From Cryomorphaceae bacterium (GTDB lineage Bacteria; Bacteroidota; Bacteroidia; Flavobacteriales_D; Parvicellaceae): a stretch of DNA of 64,000 bases. The notes below the pieces were generated by a model. That model searched no databases, was not told where the DNA came from, and saw nothing but the letters and a program-made list of their open reading frames with translations. Each line of letters starts with the position of its first letter. Within the stretch, counting starts at the first letter, position 1. The DNA lies in NCBI GenBank assembly GCA_905182525.1, contig CAJJBV010000004.1, forward strand, positions 1 to 64,000. Reading direction: 5' to 3'. A program made the position numbers and the translations under genes. This document shows, piece after piece, positions 1 to 9,901 of this stretch.

Positions 1-1956
1 TCCATCGATCCAAGTGATGCTGTCGCAAGAAGAAATAACATCTGTTCCACTTAAATTTTGATTTATCGTTAAATTAAGAGTAACTAACACTATCACATCC
101 TGCAGCGTTTGTCAAAGTGTAGGTAGCTGTATTGTTACTAGTTGAATAATTATTTCCATCGATCCAAGTGATGCTGTCGCAAGAAGAAATAACATCAATC
201 CCCGTATTGTTACATGACACAACTCCATTTTCTACAATATTAGATCTAGAGGAGTTAAAAGACCTTGATGGGTCACAGGTATAACTACTTACAACTTCTA
301 TTTGGTAATAAAGTTGTCCAGCTGGCGCAGTTAAGTCTGTATATGAATTTAAGTTACTTGCTATGGTAGTTAAAAGAACCATATTATTAGCACTTAATCC
401 TCTATAGATATTGTAACTAGGATAAGTAAACCCTTCATAGCCAGACCATATTAAATTCCATGCTGATCCAATTCCTTGATTAATTGTTAAATGAATGGTT
501 TTATGAAAGTCTCCTAAATCAGACTCAACTCCGCAGGAGTCAACCGCAGAAAGCTTGTAACGGTAGGCTTGAACAGCTGGATTAGAAGAAACATCGTCAA
601 AAACAGCAGTATCATTATAGGCAGTTCCTCCAATTTTTTGATAAATATTGGCTTGGTTGGTTTCTTTATAAACATAAAAAGAATCTATAGCTGTTGAATT
701 AGGATGTTCCCAAACAACTCTATTAAAATTAGTCTTGAGGATTTACTCCAACTATACAAACATCTGGTGGTTGTACAAATGAAGCATTTACATTAAATGG
801 GAGTGATGTAGAAGCACATCCCCCACTGTTAGTAACAGTAACAGAATAACTACCAGAGCTAGTAATAACTTCCGATGAAGATGTTCCCCCACTTGACCAA
901 GAATAAGTAGCAAAATTATTAGGAACTGATAATGTTACAGAACTTGCTTGACATGGCACAAATGATCCACTAGATGTAATAAAAGGAGGATTTGGAGTTG
1001 GTGCTACTGTTACCGATATATCATTAGAAACTTCAGGACAACCATTTTGAGAAATTAATACTGAATAGTTGCCAGATTGAGTTGGGTAATAAATAGAATC
1101 TACAGCACCTGGAATATAAGTTCCATTTAATCTCCATTGGTAGCTAAAAGTAGGATCTGTATTACAAGTTAAAAATATGGAATCGCTCAAACAAGCAGTA
1201 ATTGGACCAGTTTGATTAATTGTAGAAGCATGAGTACAGCTTGTACCACCAGCGCAAAAGATGAAATCGTCTTTAAACATGGTATCTGTACACCCAGTAA
1301 GAATATTTTCAGCAATTAGAGTAACATCGTAAAGTCCATTATTTAAAAATTGATGAAAAACACTAGCATTGTTGCTTTGAAGAATAGTACCATCACTAAA
1401 GTCCCAAGTAAAGTTGTAGTTAGATGGATTAGGAGTGGTATTGGTAAACTGAGCAGCAAAAGGTGGAGCAGTAAATAAGGTCTGGTTAACAGTAAAGTCT
1501 GCATTAAACTGGTTAGGATTTATTGTTAAATTAAGAGTAACTATACTATCACAACCAGCAGCATTTTGAATAGTATAAGTAGCAGAATTGTTACTAGAAG
1601 AGTAGGTATTACCATCGATCCAAGTGTAAGACTACATGAAATTATAGTGTCGATTCCATAAGTTACTATTTGCTGTCAAAAAGGGTTGATTATATATACT
1701 ATCGCAGCCACTAGCAGTAGTTAAAGTGTCATAAAAAATTATTTGGAGTAAAATATGTTTGGCCATTGTATAAATAACTACCACAATAAGAATTAAAGTT
1801 TATTCCAGATAAATTGATTGCAAATATTTTTATATTTTGACATTGTAAATTTTATGTGTAAAGAATCCAACTGTAGAATCTATATAAGCATTTGCTTTTG
1901 ATAAACTCATGTCAGGATTGGTTTGTAAACTACTTGCATTTGAAGCATTACCTTGA
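1..1956 (-). CDS. Large repeat-rich surface protein (PKD, Ig-like and SprB-like repeats), frameshifted, runs off the left edge
   Basis: Reading leftwards on the minus strand, the segment encodes a PKD-like domain (about 1300-1500), an Ig-like region with paired Cys (about 800-1260), a fibronectin-like region (about 380-720) and then SprB-like repeats with the motif CDSITWIDGNNYS. One such repeat lies at 155-196 and recurs at 1-42, so the protein continues past the window. Frame breaks occur near 731 (one extra base relative to the second copy at 33731), near 1620 and in the T-run near 1730. The region 1620-1956 has no long open frame, but its shifted frames read as more of the same protein (GCDSIYNQPF; SLSKANAYIDSTVGFF), linking it to the esterase-like segment upstream. 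These modules are typical of T9SS-exported adhesins. No sorting domain is visible before the edge. Substrate or ligand unknown. Confidence 0.6.
241..1563. repeat. Long direct repeat, copy 1 (PKD/Ig-like module)
   Basis: This segment matches 33241-34563. The part from about 733 to 1563 looks base-for-base identical to 33733-34563 on my reading. From about 360 to 730 there are only a few differences, including a one-base indel near 731, and the match degrades towards 241. It covers the PKD, Ig-like and fibronectin-like modules of two surface-protein genes. The sharp identity core with decaying flanks suggests recent duplication or gene conversion, or possibly an assembly effect. Confidence 0.85.
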
Positions 1957-3166
1957 CTAGCAGGCAACCCTTGAAGCTTGAGAAAGTAGAATAAGGGTAT
2001 TTAAATCCCAAAATTCCCAAGGAGCACCTTCCCCAGGATTACCAGTAACAAATGGAAATAGATTTTCTGGAGCATTATTTATTACAACACCAGAAAAATC
2101 TTGAGTTCCAATTAAATTATTTGAAGCATTTTGAGCAGCTATTGTATAGATATCATTTGTATTGTTAATAGAAATATTATTACCTAGTATATTTGCCTTT
2201 TTAACTACATCATGAGACCCGCTAATATTAGAAATTATGTTAACACCAGAAACAGAAATATTTCCGGTTGTAAACCTAGCAATAGCATCTAAGTTTCCGT
2301 GAACTGCTGCAACGGGAACATCACCTGCCTCTAGCCATGATAAATCCATAAGCATTCCTCCCATATTACAAACCATATGAACTTTGTTAGAATAGCCAAT
2401 ATTACTTGGAGTATTGTAAGCAGGATTTCCTCCATAACCATCCCAGTCACCTAAAACAGCAGTATCAAGCAAAGGCATTGCAGTTACAGGATCAAGAAAT
2501 TTAGGCAATTGTAATTCAGAAAGCTTATCAATAGTTGCATAGGCAAGTGCTATATGACCTCCAGTACCTTCACCAACTATAATTATTTTAGAGGTATCTA
2601 TTCTGTAAGTATTTCCATTTTCGTAATCCTCTCTTAAAAACCTGACGGCTGCTTTTGCATCTTGGACTCCTCTAAATACTGCTTTTAAAAAGCTAGAAGC
2701 CCTCTCTGGTTCGGTTGGTAACGTCGGATTCCATCCTAACCTATAATCCGTATTTGCAACTACATAACCTCTTTTTGCATACTCGTTACAAAACGTTTGA
2801 GTCGCATAATCAAAAGTTCTTGAACCAGTAGCATTACCATTTCTAATAATTGGAGCAAATTCCCCAGTATGTAAGTAAATAATTAATGGTCTTTCAGAAA
2901 CTGTGTCACCAGAAGGCTGAAAAATATCCATTTCTAAAGCTGGCATAGAAAATAAAATAGGAGTAGGAGGGGTTGTTGTAGTATCCAAACCAATAGGAGT
3001 TGAAGAACCAGTCGCTACTGGTAACGTCTCTCCTATAATACTGACTTGATTTACTGCATATACTATATTGTTTGTTGCGACAGTTGAATTAAATACTGGA
3101 TCTAAATATCTTGTTTGCCCAAAGCAAATTGACTGGAGCAACATAACAGTATAATACTCTCTTCAT
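1957..3166 (-). CDS. Esterase-like alpha/beta hydrolase, probable N-terminal domain of the large repeat protein
   Basis: The fold follows the carboxylesterase/BD-FAE pattern: an oxyanion-type strand (PLIIYLHTGEF, about residues 86-96), NTDYRLGWNP (131-140), a helix rich in Ala/Arg (DAKAAVRFLRED) and the nucleophile-elbow position at 191-196. There the motif is GEGTGG, so the usual catalytic Ser is Gly. Candidate Asp (HGNLDAIARF) and His (SGSHDVV) positions remain. The longest frame starts at 3144. However, an ATG at 3164-3166 follows a leader shared with two other genes here, and removing one T makes a better signal peptide (MKRVLYCMLLQSICFGQ), so I extend the start with one frameshift. The stop at 1957 also looks like a frame break, because the next frame continues QGLPASQGNASNASS into the repeat region. 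Probably exported and either non-catalytic or using another chemistry. Confidence 0.6.
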
Positions 3167-3232
3167 TTTGTAAGTTTTAAATCATCAAGTTAAGAAAAAA
3201 GCAAATCCTATTTTAAAATAATAGGTGTTATT
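3167..3232 (-). promoter_or_regulatory. Shared 5' leader, copy A
   Basis: The minus-strand sequence just before the ATG at 3166 contains TTTAAAACTTACAAAATG-type bases preceded by GCTTTTTTCTTAA and TAACACCTATTA blocks. The same blocks precede the genes starting at 36742 (nearly all of them) and 8278 (proximal part only). Such conservation in non-coding sequence suggests common expression control or recent duplication of the gene starts. No TAnnTTTG match was found inside it. Confidence 0.5.
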
Positions 3233-3267
3233 ACGTTAATTGACTTAGTTAAGAAAGCAAAGGGAGG

Positions 3268-6200
3268 TTAGTCCTTAATCACTTTCACTTCCTCAACTCT
3301 ATCACCATAAGCAACTTTAAGAAGATAAATTCCTCTTGCATAATCTTGTAAGCTAATGGTAGTTTCATTGTTGATTTGAAGTCTATTTCCAATTAAATCA
3401 TAAACCTCAGTTTGGATGTTTCCATTGAAGTTTTCTATGCTAATTGTAATGTTTTCATTTGTTGGATTTGGGTAAAGGGAAATAGTATTGATTATTTCTT
3501 GAACTGAATTAGGATTTATATTAAAACATCCTAATGGGTAATTGCAATTTGTAGAGAAGGTAACATTTGGGTCAATTATAGTCCAATTAGCATTTGACCA
3601 AGCAGGATTATCAACTTCAATACAAGAAAGATTAGGATTTAAATTAGACTCAACCAACAATGTATTGTTATTTCCATTTTTGACATTTAAACACGTTAGT
3701 TGATTATTATCGCAATACAAATAAGTTAAAGCCGTATTTTGACTTACATCAAGACTGGTTAGTTGATTATTGAGCAATTCAAATAGTTAAAGCGGTATTT
3801 TGACTTACATCAAGGTTGGTTAGTTGATTATGATAGCAATACAAATTAGTTAAAGCGGTATTTTGACTTACATCAAGGCTTGTTAGTTGATTATTGTAGC
3901 AATCCAAATAAGTTAAAGCAGTATTTTGACTTACATCAAGACTGGTTAGTTGATTATAAAAGCAATTCAAATCAGTTAAAGCAGTATTTTGACTTACATC
4001 AAGGTTGGTTAGTTGATTATTCTGCAAATCAAAGAAGTTAATGCAGTAAAATCTTCAATTCCTGTTAAATCTGAAATGGCTTTACTTGAGATATTTAAAC
4101 TGGTAATACCAACTATATTGGAAGTAGTAACAGAATCATCATTAGCTATACCATTGCCCATTCCATTAGCTTCTAAATAGGCTTCAAAGTTATCATCAGG
4201 AACGTAGGTTTGAGGCGACAATGGTGGAGGACAATTAGTACTAAAGTAATGTTGAGCATCAATATTTGTCCAATTGTTAGTAGAGTAAGTTACATCATCA
4301 ACATTTATACAAGTTAAATTTGGATTATTAGTAACATTAAATTAAGAAGGTTTTGATTATTCCCGTTTCTTAAATCAAGACTTGTTAGTTGATTTGAATG
4401 CACAATTCAAATCAGTTAAAGCTGTATTTTGACTTACATCAAGACTGGTTAGTTGATTAATAGCACAATCAAAACAGTTAAAGCCGTATTATTGACTTAC
4501 ATCAAGGTTGTTAGTTGATTATCATGCACAATCAAACTAGTTAAAGCCGTATTATTACTTACATCAAGACTGGTTAGTTGATTTGAATGGCAATCCAAAT
4601 CAGTTAAAGCAGTATTATTGACTTACATCAAGGATGGTTAGTTGATTTGAATGAACAATCAAATAGTTAAAGCAGTAAAATCTTCAATTCCTGTTAAATC
4701 TGAAATGGCTTTACTTGAGACATCTAAACTGGTAATACCAACTATATTGGAAGTAGTTACAGAATCATCATTAGCTATACCATTGCCCATTCCATTAGCT
4801 TCTAAATAGGCTTCAAAGTTATCATCAGGAACGTAGGTTTGAGGCGACAATGGTGGAGGACAATTAGTACTAAAGTAATGTTGAGCATCAATATTTGTCC
4901 AATTGTTAGTAGAGTAAGTTACATCATCAACATTTATACAAGTTAAATTTGGATTACTAGTAACATTAAAATTAAGAAGGTTTTGATTATTCCCATTTCT
5001 TAAATCAAGACTTGTTAGTTGATTTGAAGAACAACTTAAAATAGTTAAAGCTGTATTTTGACTTACATCTAAAGCTGGTTAGTTGATTAAAGCACATTCA
5101 AACAGTTAAAGCCGTATTTTGACTTACATCTAAGGTGTTAGTTGATTTAGCCACAATAAACTGTTAAAGCGTATTATTACTTACATCAAGACTGGTTAGT
5201 TGATTTAAGCAATCCAAACAGTTAAAGCAGTATTTTGACTTACATCAAGGCTGGTTAGTTGATTATTACCGCAATTCAAATCAGTTAAAGCCGTATTTTG
5301 ACTTACATCAAGGTTGGTTAGTTGATTATTGTAGCAACTCAAATAAGTTAAAGCGGTATTTTGACTTACATCAAGGTTGGTTAGTTGATTATTACGCAAT
5401 CAAAGAAGTTAAAGCGGTATTTTGACTTACATCAAGGTTGGTTAGTTGATTATGATAGCAACCCAAATAAGTTAAAGCGGTATTTTGACTTACATCAAGG
5501 CTGGTTAGTTGATTATTACGCAATTCAAATCAGTTAAAGCAGTATTTTGACTTACATCAAGCTTGTTAGTTGATTATGTAGCAATCCAAAGTAGTTAAAG
5601 CAGTATTTTGACTTACATCAAGGATGGTTAGTTGATTTGAAGCAAATCAAATAGTTAATGCAGTAAAATCTTCAATTCCTGTTAAATCTGAAATGGCTTT
5701 ACTTGAGACATCTAAACTGGTAATACCATCTATATTGGAAGTAGTAACAGAATCATCATTAGCTATACCATTGCCCATTCCATTAGCTTCTAAATAGGCT
5801 TCAAAGTTATCATCAGGAACATAGGTTTGAGGGCAATGGTGGAGGACAATTAGTACTAAAGTAATGTTGAGCATCAATATTTGTCCAATTGTTAGTAGAG
5901 TAAGTTACATCATCAACATTTATACAAGTTAAATTTGGATTACTAGTAACATTAAAATTAAGAGATTTTGATTGTTCCCATTTCTTAAATCAAGACTGGT
6001 TAGTTGATTTGATGCAACTCAAATCAGTTAAAGCGTATTTTGACTTACATCAAGACTGTTAGTTGATTATAGCAATCAAAACAGTTAAAGCGTATTTTGA
6101 CTTACATCTAAAGTGTTAGTTGATTATAAGCAACTCAAACTAGTTAAAGCCGTATTATTACTTACATCAAGACTGGTTAGTTGATTTGAATTGCAATCCA

Positions 6201-8278
6201 AATCAGTTAAAGCAGTATTTTGACTTACATCAAGGATGGTTAGTTGATTTGATAGCAATTCAAATTAGTTAAAGCAGTAAAATCTTCAATTCCTGTTAAA
6301 TCTGAAATGGTTTGGCTTGAGACATCTAAACTGGTAATACCAACTATATTGGAAGTAGTTACAGAATCGTCATTAGCTATTCCATTAGCCCATTCATTAG
6401 CTTCTAAATAGGCTTCAAAGTTATCATCAGGAACTAGGTTTGAGGAGGTACAATTAGTACTAAAATAATGTTGAGCATCAATATTTGTCCAATTGTTAGT
6501 GGAGTAAGTTACATCATCAACATTTATACAAGTTAAATTTAGATTACTTGTAACATTAAAACTAAGAAAGTTTTGATTGTTCCCATTTCTTAAATCAAGG
6601 CTTGTTAGTTGATTTGATAGCACCACAAAGTAGTTAAAGCCGTATTATTACTTACATCAAGGCTGGTTAGTTGATTATTGAGCAACTCAAACTAGTTAAA
6701 GCAGTATTTTGACTTACATCAAGACTTGTTAGTTGATTATATACCGCAATACAAAGTAGTTAAAGCCGTATTTTGACTTACATCAAGGCTGGTTAGTTGA
6801 TTTGAATAGCAATACAAAGTAGTTAATGCAGTAAAATCTTCAATTCCTGTTAAATCTGAAATGGTTTGGCTTGAGACATCTAAACTAGTAATACCAACTA
6901 TATTGGAAGTAGTTACAGAATCATCATTAGCTATACCATTGCCCATTCCATTAGCTTCTAAATAGGCTTCAAAGTTATCATCAGGAACGTAGGTTTGAGG
7001 CAATGGTGGACAATTAGTACTAAAGTAATGTTGAGCATCAATATTTGTCCAATTGTTAGTAGAGTAAGTTACATCATCAACATTTATACAAGTTAAATTT
7101 GGATTATTAGTAACATCAAATAAGAAGTTTTGATTGTTCCCATTTCTTAAATCAAGACTTGTTAGTTGATTTGATGCACCATCAAATAGTTAAAGCCGTA
7201 TTATTACTTACATCAAGAGCTGTTAGTTGATTATAGCAACTCAAAACAGTTAAAGCGTATTATTACTTACATCAAGACTGTTAGTTGATTATCATGCACA
7301 ATCAAATCAGTTAAAGCCGTATTATTACTTACATCAAGGCTGGTTAGTTGATTATGATACAATACAAATCAGTTAAAGCAGTATTATTGACTTACATCAA
7401 GGCTTGTTAGTTGATTATTATAACAATACAAATCAGTTAAAGCAGTATTATTACTTACATCAAGGCTTGTTAGTTGATTATATACAATACAAAGTAGTTA
7501 AAGCAGTATTTTGACTTACATCAAGGCTTGTTAGTTGATTAGTAACAATCAAATAAGTTAAAGCAGTATTATTGACTTACATCAAGACTTGTTAGTTGAT
7601 TATTACGACAATCAATTAGTTAAAGCAGTATTTTGACTTACATCAAGGCTTGTTATTTGATTATATAGCAATCAAATAAGTTAAAGCAGTATTTTGACTT
7701 ACATCAAGGCTTGTTAGTTGATTATTCACAATTCAAATAGTTAAAGCAGTATTTTGACTTACATCAAGGCTTGTTAGTTGATTATTCCACAATCAAATAA
7801 GTTAAAGCAGTATTTTGACTTACATCAAGGCTTGTTAGTTGATTATTACACAATTCAAATAAGTTAAAGCAGTATTATTACTTACATCAAGGCTGGTTAG
7901 TTGATTTATTGACAATTCAAATAGTTAAAGCCAGTATTATTGACTTACATCAAGGCTTGTTAGTTGATTTGATTGAGCAATCAAAGTAGTTAAAGCCGTA
8001 TTATTACTTACATCAAGACTGGTTAGTTGATTTGATTAGCAATCAAATAGTTAAAGCAGTAAAATCTTCAATTCCTGTTAAATCTGAAATGTTTGACTTA
8101 GATATCTAAACTGGTAATACGTATTAATATTGGAAGTAGTTACAGAATCATCATTAGCTATACCATTGCCCATTCCATTAGCTTCTAAATAGGCTTCAAA
8201 GTTATCATCAGGAACGTAGGTTTGTTGAGCTAAAGTTAATAGTGGAAAGCAAAGTAAAATAAGTAGAAGTTTCTTCAT
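3268..8278 (-). CDS. Giant leucine-rich-repeat protein with T9SS sorting domain (frameshifted)
   Basis: The N-terminus (8278 leftwards) has a signal peptide ending LLTLAQQ, followed by the cap TYVPDDNFEAYLEANG. The body is made of 21-residue LRR units of the type LTSLDVSQNTALTYLDC, about 45 in all. They are arranged in six modules, each opening with the VPDDNFEAYLEANG cap (near 8240, 6990, 6430, 5830, 4840 and 4200). Each module ends with a non-LRR insert with CINVDDVTYS and NNWTNID motifs. The C-terminus (3268 to about 3480) is a type A sorting domain: SLYPNPTNENITISIE ... GIYLLKV. Intact length would be about 1670 residues. The reading frame is broken many times by single-base indels, so only short frames survive. 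Likely a cell-surface or secreted adhesin or binding protein exported by the T9SS; ligand unknown. Confidence 0.75.
3690..8065 (-). repeat. 63-bp tandem repeat array encoding LRR units, in six blocks
   Basis: The unit on the plus strand reads roughly gttaaagc.gtattttgac then ttacatcaag..tggttagttgatta, repeated every 63 bases (21 codons). I count roughly 15 units in block 1 (7.15-8.05 kb), 4 in block 2, 5 in block 3, 11 in block 4, 5 in block 5 and 6 in block 6. Two in-frame versions exist, encoding SQNTALT and SNNTALT. A third, one base longer, occurs at about 4490, 4615, 7383, 7570 and 7935 and breaks the frame. Confidence 0.9.
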
Positions 8279-8325
8279 TTTGTAAGTTTTAAACCGTTAA
8301 AGTAAGAAAAAAGCAAAGTTTTTCA
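8279..8325 (-). promoter_or_regulatory. Shared 5' leader, copy C
   Basis: Immediately upstream of the LRR gene start, the minus strand reads CTTTGCTTTTTTCTTACTTT then GGTTTAAAACTTACAAAATG. It matches the proximal 45 or so bases of the leaders before 3166 and 36742, then diverges. Confidence 0.5.
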
Positions 8326-8408
8326 AAGTTTCAGTGCAACAGTGTAATAGTGTAAGGGGGTACCCATCCAATTTTGAAAACATACAAAAACCACAAAAAA
8401 ACATTATT

Positions 8409-8441
8409 TTGCGAACACATTGCGAACACTAGGGGAGTGTT
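8409..8441. repeat. 10-bp direct repeat plus small inverted repeat beside tRNA genes
   Basis: The sequence ttgcgaacac occurs at 8409-8418 and 8420-8429. It is followed by the inverted repeat aacact(agggg)agtgtt at 8425-8441. These lie in the 190-base spacer between the LRR gene start and the tRNA-Val genes, where I see no gene. They could be a processing or termination structure for the tRNA transcript, or a remnant of an attachment site. Neither is proven. Confidence 0.35.
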
Positions 8442-8470
8442 AGTATTTAAAAAGTGGTAATTAACAGATG

Positions 8471-8545
8471 TGGGCAATACTGGATTCGAACCGGTGACCT
8501 CTTGCCTGTCAAGCAAGCGCTCTAAACCAACTGAGCTAATTGCCC
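8471..8545 (-). tRNA. tRNA-Val (anticodon GAC)
   Basis: A cloverleaf can be drawn on the minus strand. The acceptor gggcaat pairs with attgccc, the D stem gctc with gagc, and the anticodon stem cttgc with gcaag around loop ttGACag. The T loop ttcgaat sits between accgg and ccagt, with one mismatched pair. The discriminator base is A and no CCA is encoded. The anticodon reads GUC and GUU valine codons. The T-stem mismatch could be a base error. It is in tandem with a second tRNA-Val. Confidence 0.88.
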
Positions 8546-8576
8546 ATAAAATAAAAAAGCCTCTATTGAGACTTGG

Positions 8577-8651
8577 TGGGCGATGAGGGATTCGAACCCC
8601 CGACCCCCTCGGTGTAAACGAGGTGCTCTGAACCAACTGAGCTAATCGCCC
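8577..8651 (-). tRNA. tRNA-Val (anticodon TAC)
   Basis: On the minus strand the acceptor gggcgat pairs with atcgccc, the D stem gctc with gagc, and the anticodon stem cctcg with cgagg around loop ttTACac. The T stem gggggttcgaatccctc-type arm is complete, and the discriminator is A with no encoded CCA. It is transcribed ahead of tRNA-Val(GAC), 31 bases away. The first 25 or so bases of the two tRNAs are nearly the same, which suggests they arose by duplication. Confidence 0.92.
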
Positions 8652-8700
8652 TAATTAAGGACTGCAAATATATTTAATTTTTTATTCTTCCATTACTAAT

Positions 8701-9901
8701 CTAATAAAATTCCTTAAGTATATCCCCGATTAGGAATGCACTCCCTGTAACAAGAATTAAATCGTCTTCATTTGCATTTGCTTTCGCCTTTAAAAATGCG
8801 GCTTTATAATCTTGAAATACAACGGTAGTTATTATTTTTTATTTGTTGTTTTATTAGCTCTGGATCAACGCTTCTAGAATTATCGGACTTTGTTAAATAA
8901 AATAAATTAGCATTAGGTAAAGTACTAATAATGGCTTCTAGATTTTTATCATTTGAAAACCCAATTATTAAATGAAGCTTATTAAATTTTTCATTTTCTA
9001 ATTGCTTTTTTAGTTCTTCAATACACTGTTTATTATGACCTATATCCAATATTATTCTTGGACTTTTGGAAACAACCTGCCATCTTCCTTTTATAGTTAT
9101 GTAAGATGAAGGCTCATCATTTATATTTAGTAAGCTATAATTAGTTTTTAAAATTTCCACAGCTTTTTTAGCAGTATTCCAGTTTTTAATTTGATAATTT
9201 GGTAGACTTGATTTTAAAAACTCTTGATCTTCTTTGGCTTTGTAAAGTGGAGCGTTTCTTTCTTTACAAATTTTTGAAAAAACATTTTCAGAGCTAATTC
9301 CAGAGCCTAAAAGGGTAGGGGTGTGCTCTTTAATTATACCCGCTTTTTCAAAAGCAATTTTATCTAAAGTATTTCCTAATATAGATTCGTGATCAATTCC
9401 AATGCTGGTTATAATGGATAGTTCTGGGTTTATTATGTTGGTAGAATCTAACCTGCCTCCCAGTCCAGTTTCAATTATATTAATATCGGTATTAGAATCT
9501 TTAAAAAATGAAAATGCTAGAGCAGTACTCCACTCAAAAAAGGAAGGTTTAACATCGCTAAATAGTTCTAAATTTTTTTCGTAAAAATCAACAATGTAAT
9601 CTTTAGTTATCCAATCATCATCAACTACAATACGTTCTCTAAAATCTATTAAATGTGGAGATGTGAAAATTCCTACTTTATATCCCGATTTTTTAAAAAT
9701 GTTGTAAAGTATATTACAAACTGATCCCTTTCCATTTGTTCCAGCAACATGAATGGTTTTTATATCTTTTTGTGGATTGTTAATTAATTCACAAAGACTT
9801 TTAATATTACTTAAATCACCTTTGTAGGCATCTTTCCCCTTTTTTTGATAGGATGGATACTGATTAAATAAGTACGCTACAACTTCTTTGTAGGTGCTCA
9901 T
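8701..9901 (-). CDS. folC: Folylpolyglutamate synthase / dihydrofolate synthase (one frameshift)
   Basis: A Mur-ligase-type ATP-dependent enzyme that adds glutamate to dihydropteroate or folates in the cytoplasm. The P-loop is HVAGTNGKGSV at about residues 49-59, followed by GIFTSPHLIDFRERI, ETGLGGRLDSTN (about 143-154) and the domain-3 motif ILDIGHN. The open frame stops at 8804. The expected C-terminus is in the next frame down to 8701 (TVVFQDYKAAFLKA ... ILVTGSAFLIGDIL, ending LKEFY), so a single indel near 8825 is inferred. The start codon at 9901 overlaps the stop of the upstream TonB gene (TAATG), indicating translational coupling at the end of the tonB/exb operon. Confidence 0.9.

Noticed and set aside
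3268-8278. CRISPR array, because of the regular repeats
   Set aside because: Units are contiguous 63-base coding repeats with a clear LRR amino-acid pattern, no unique spacers and no cas genes.
8331-8636. 101-codon minus-strand open frame across the tRNA genes
   Set aside because: It covers both tRNA-Val genes, reads as typical tRNA back-translation (SSVGLERLLDRQEVTGSNPV type) and has no family signal.
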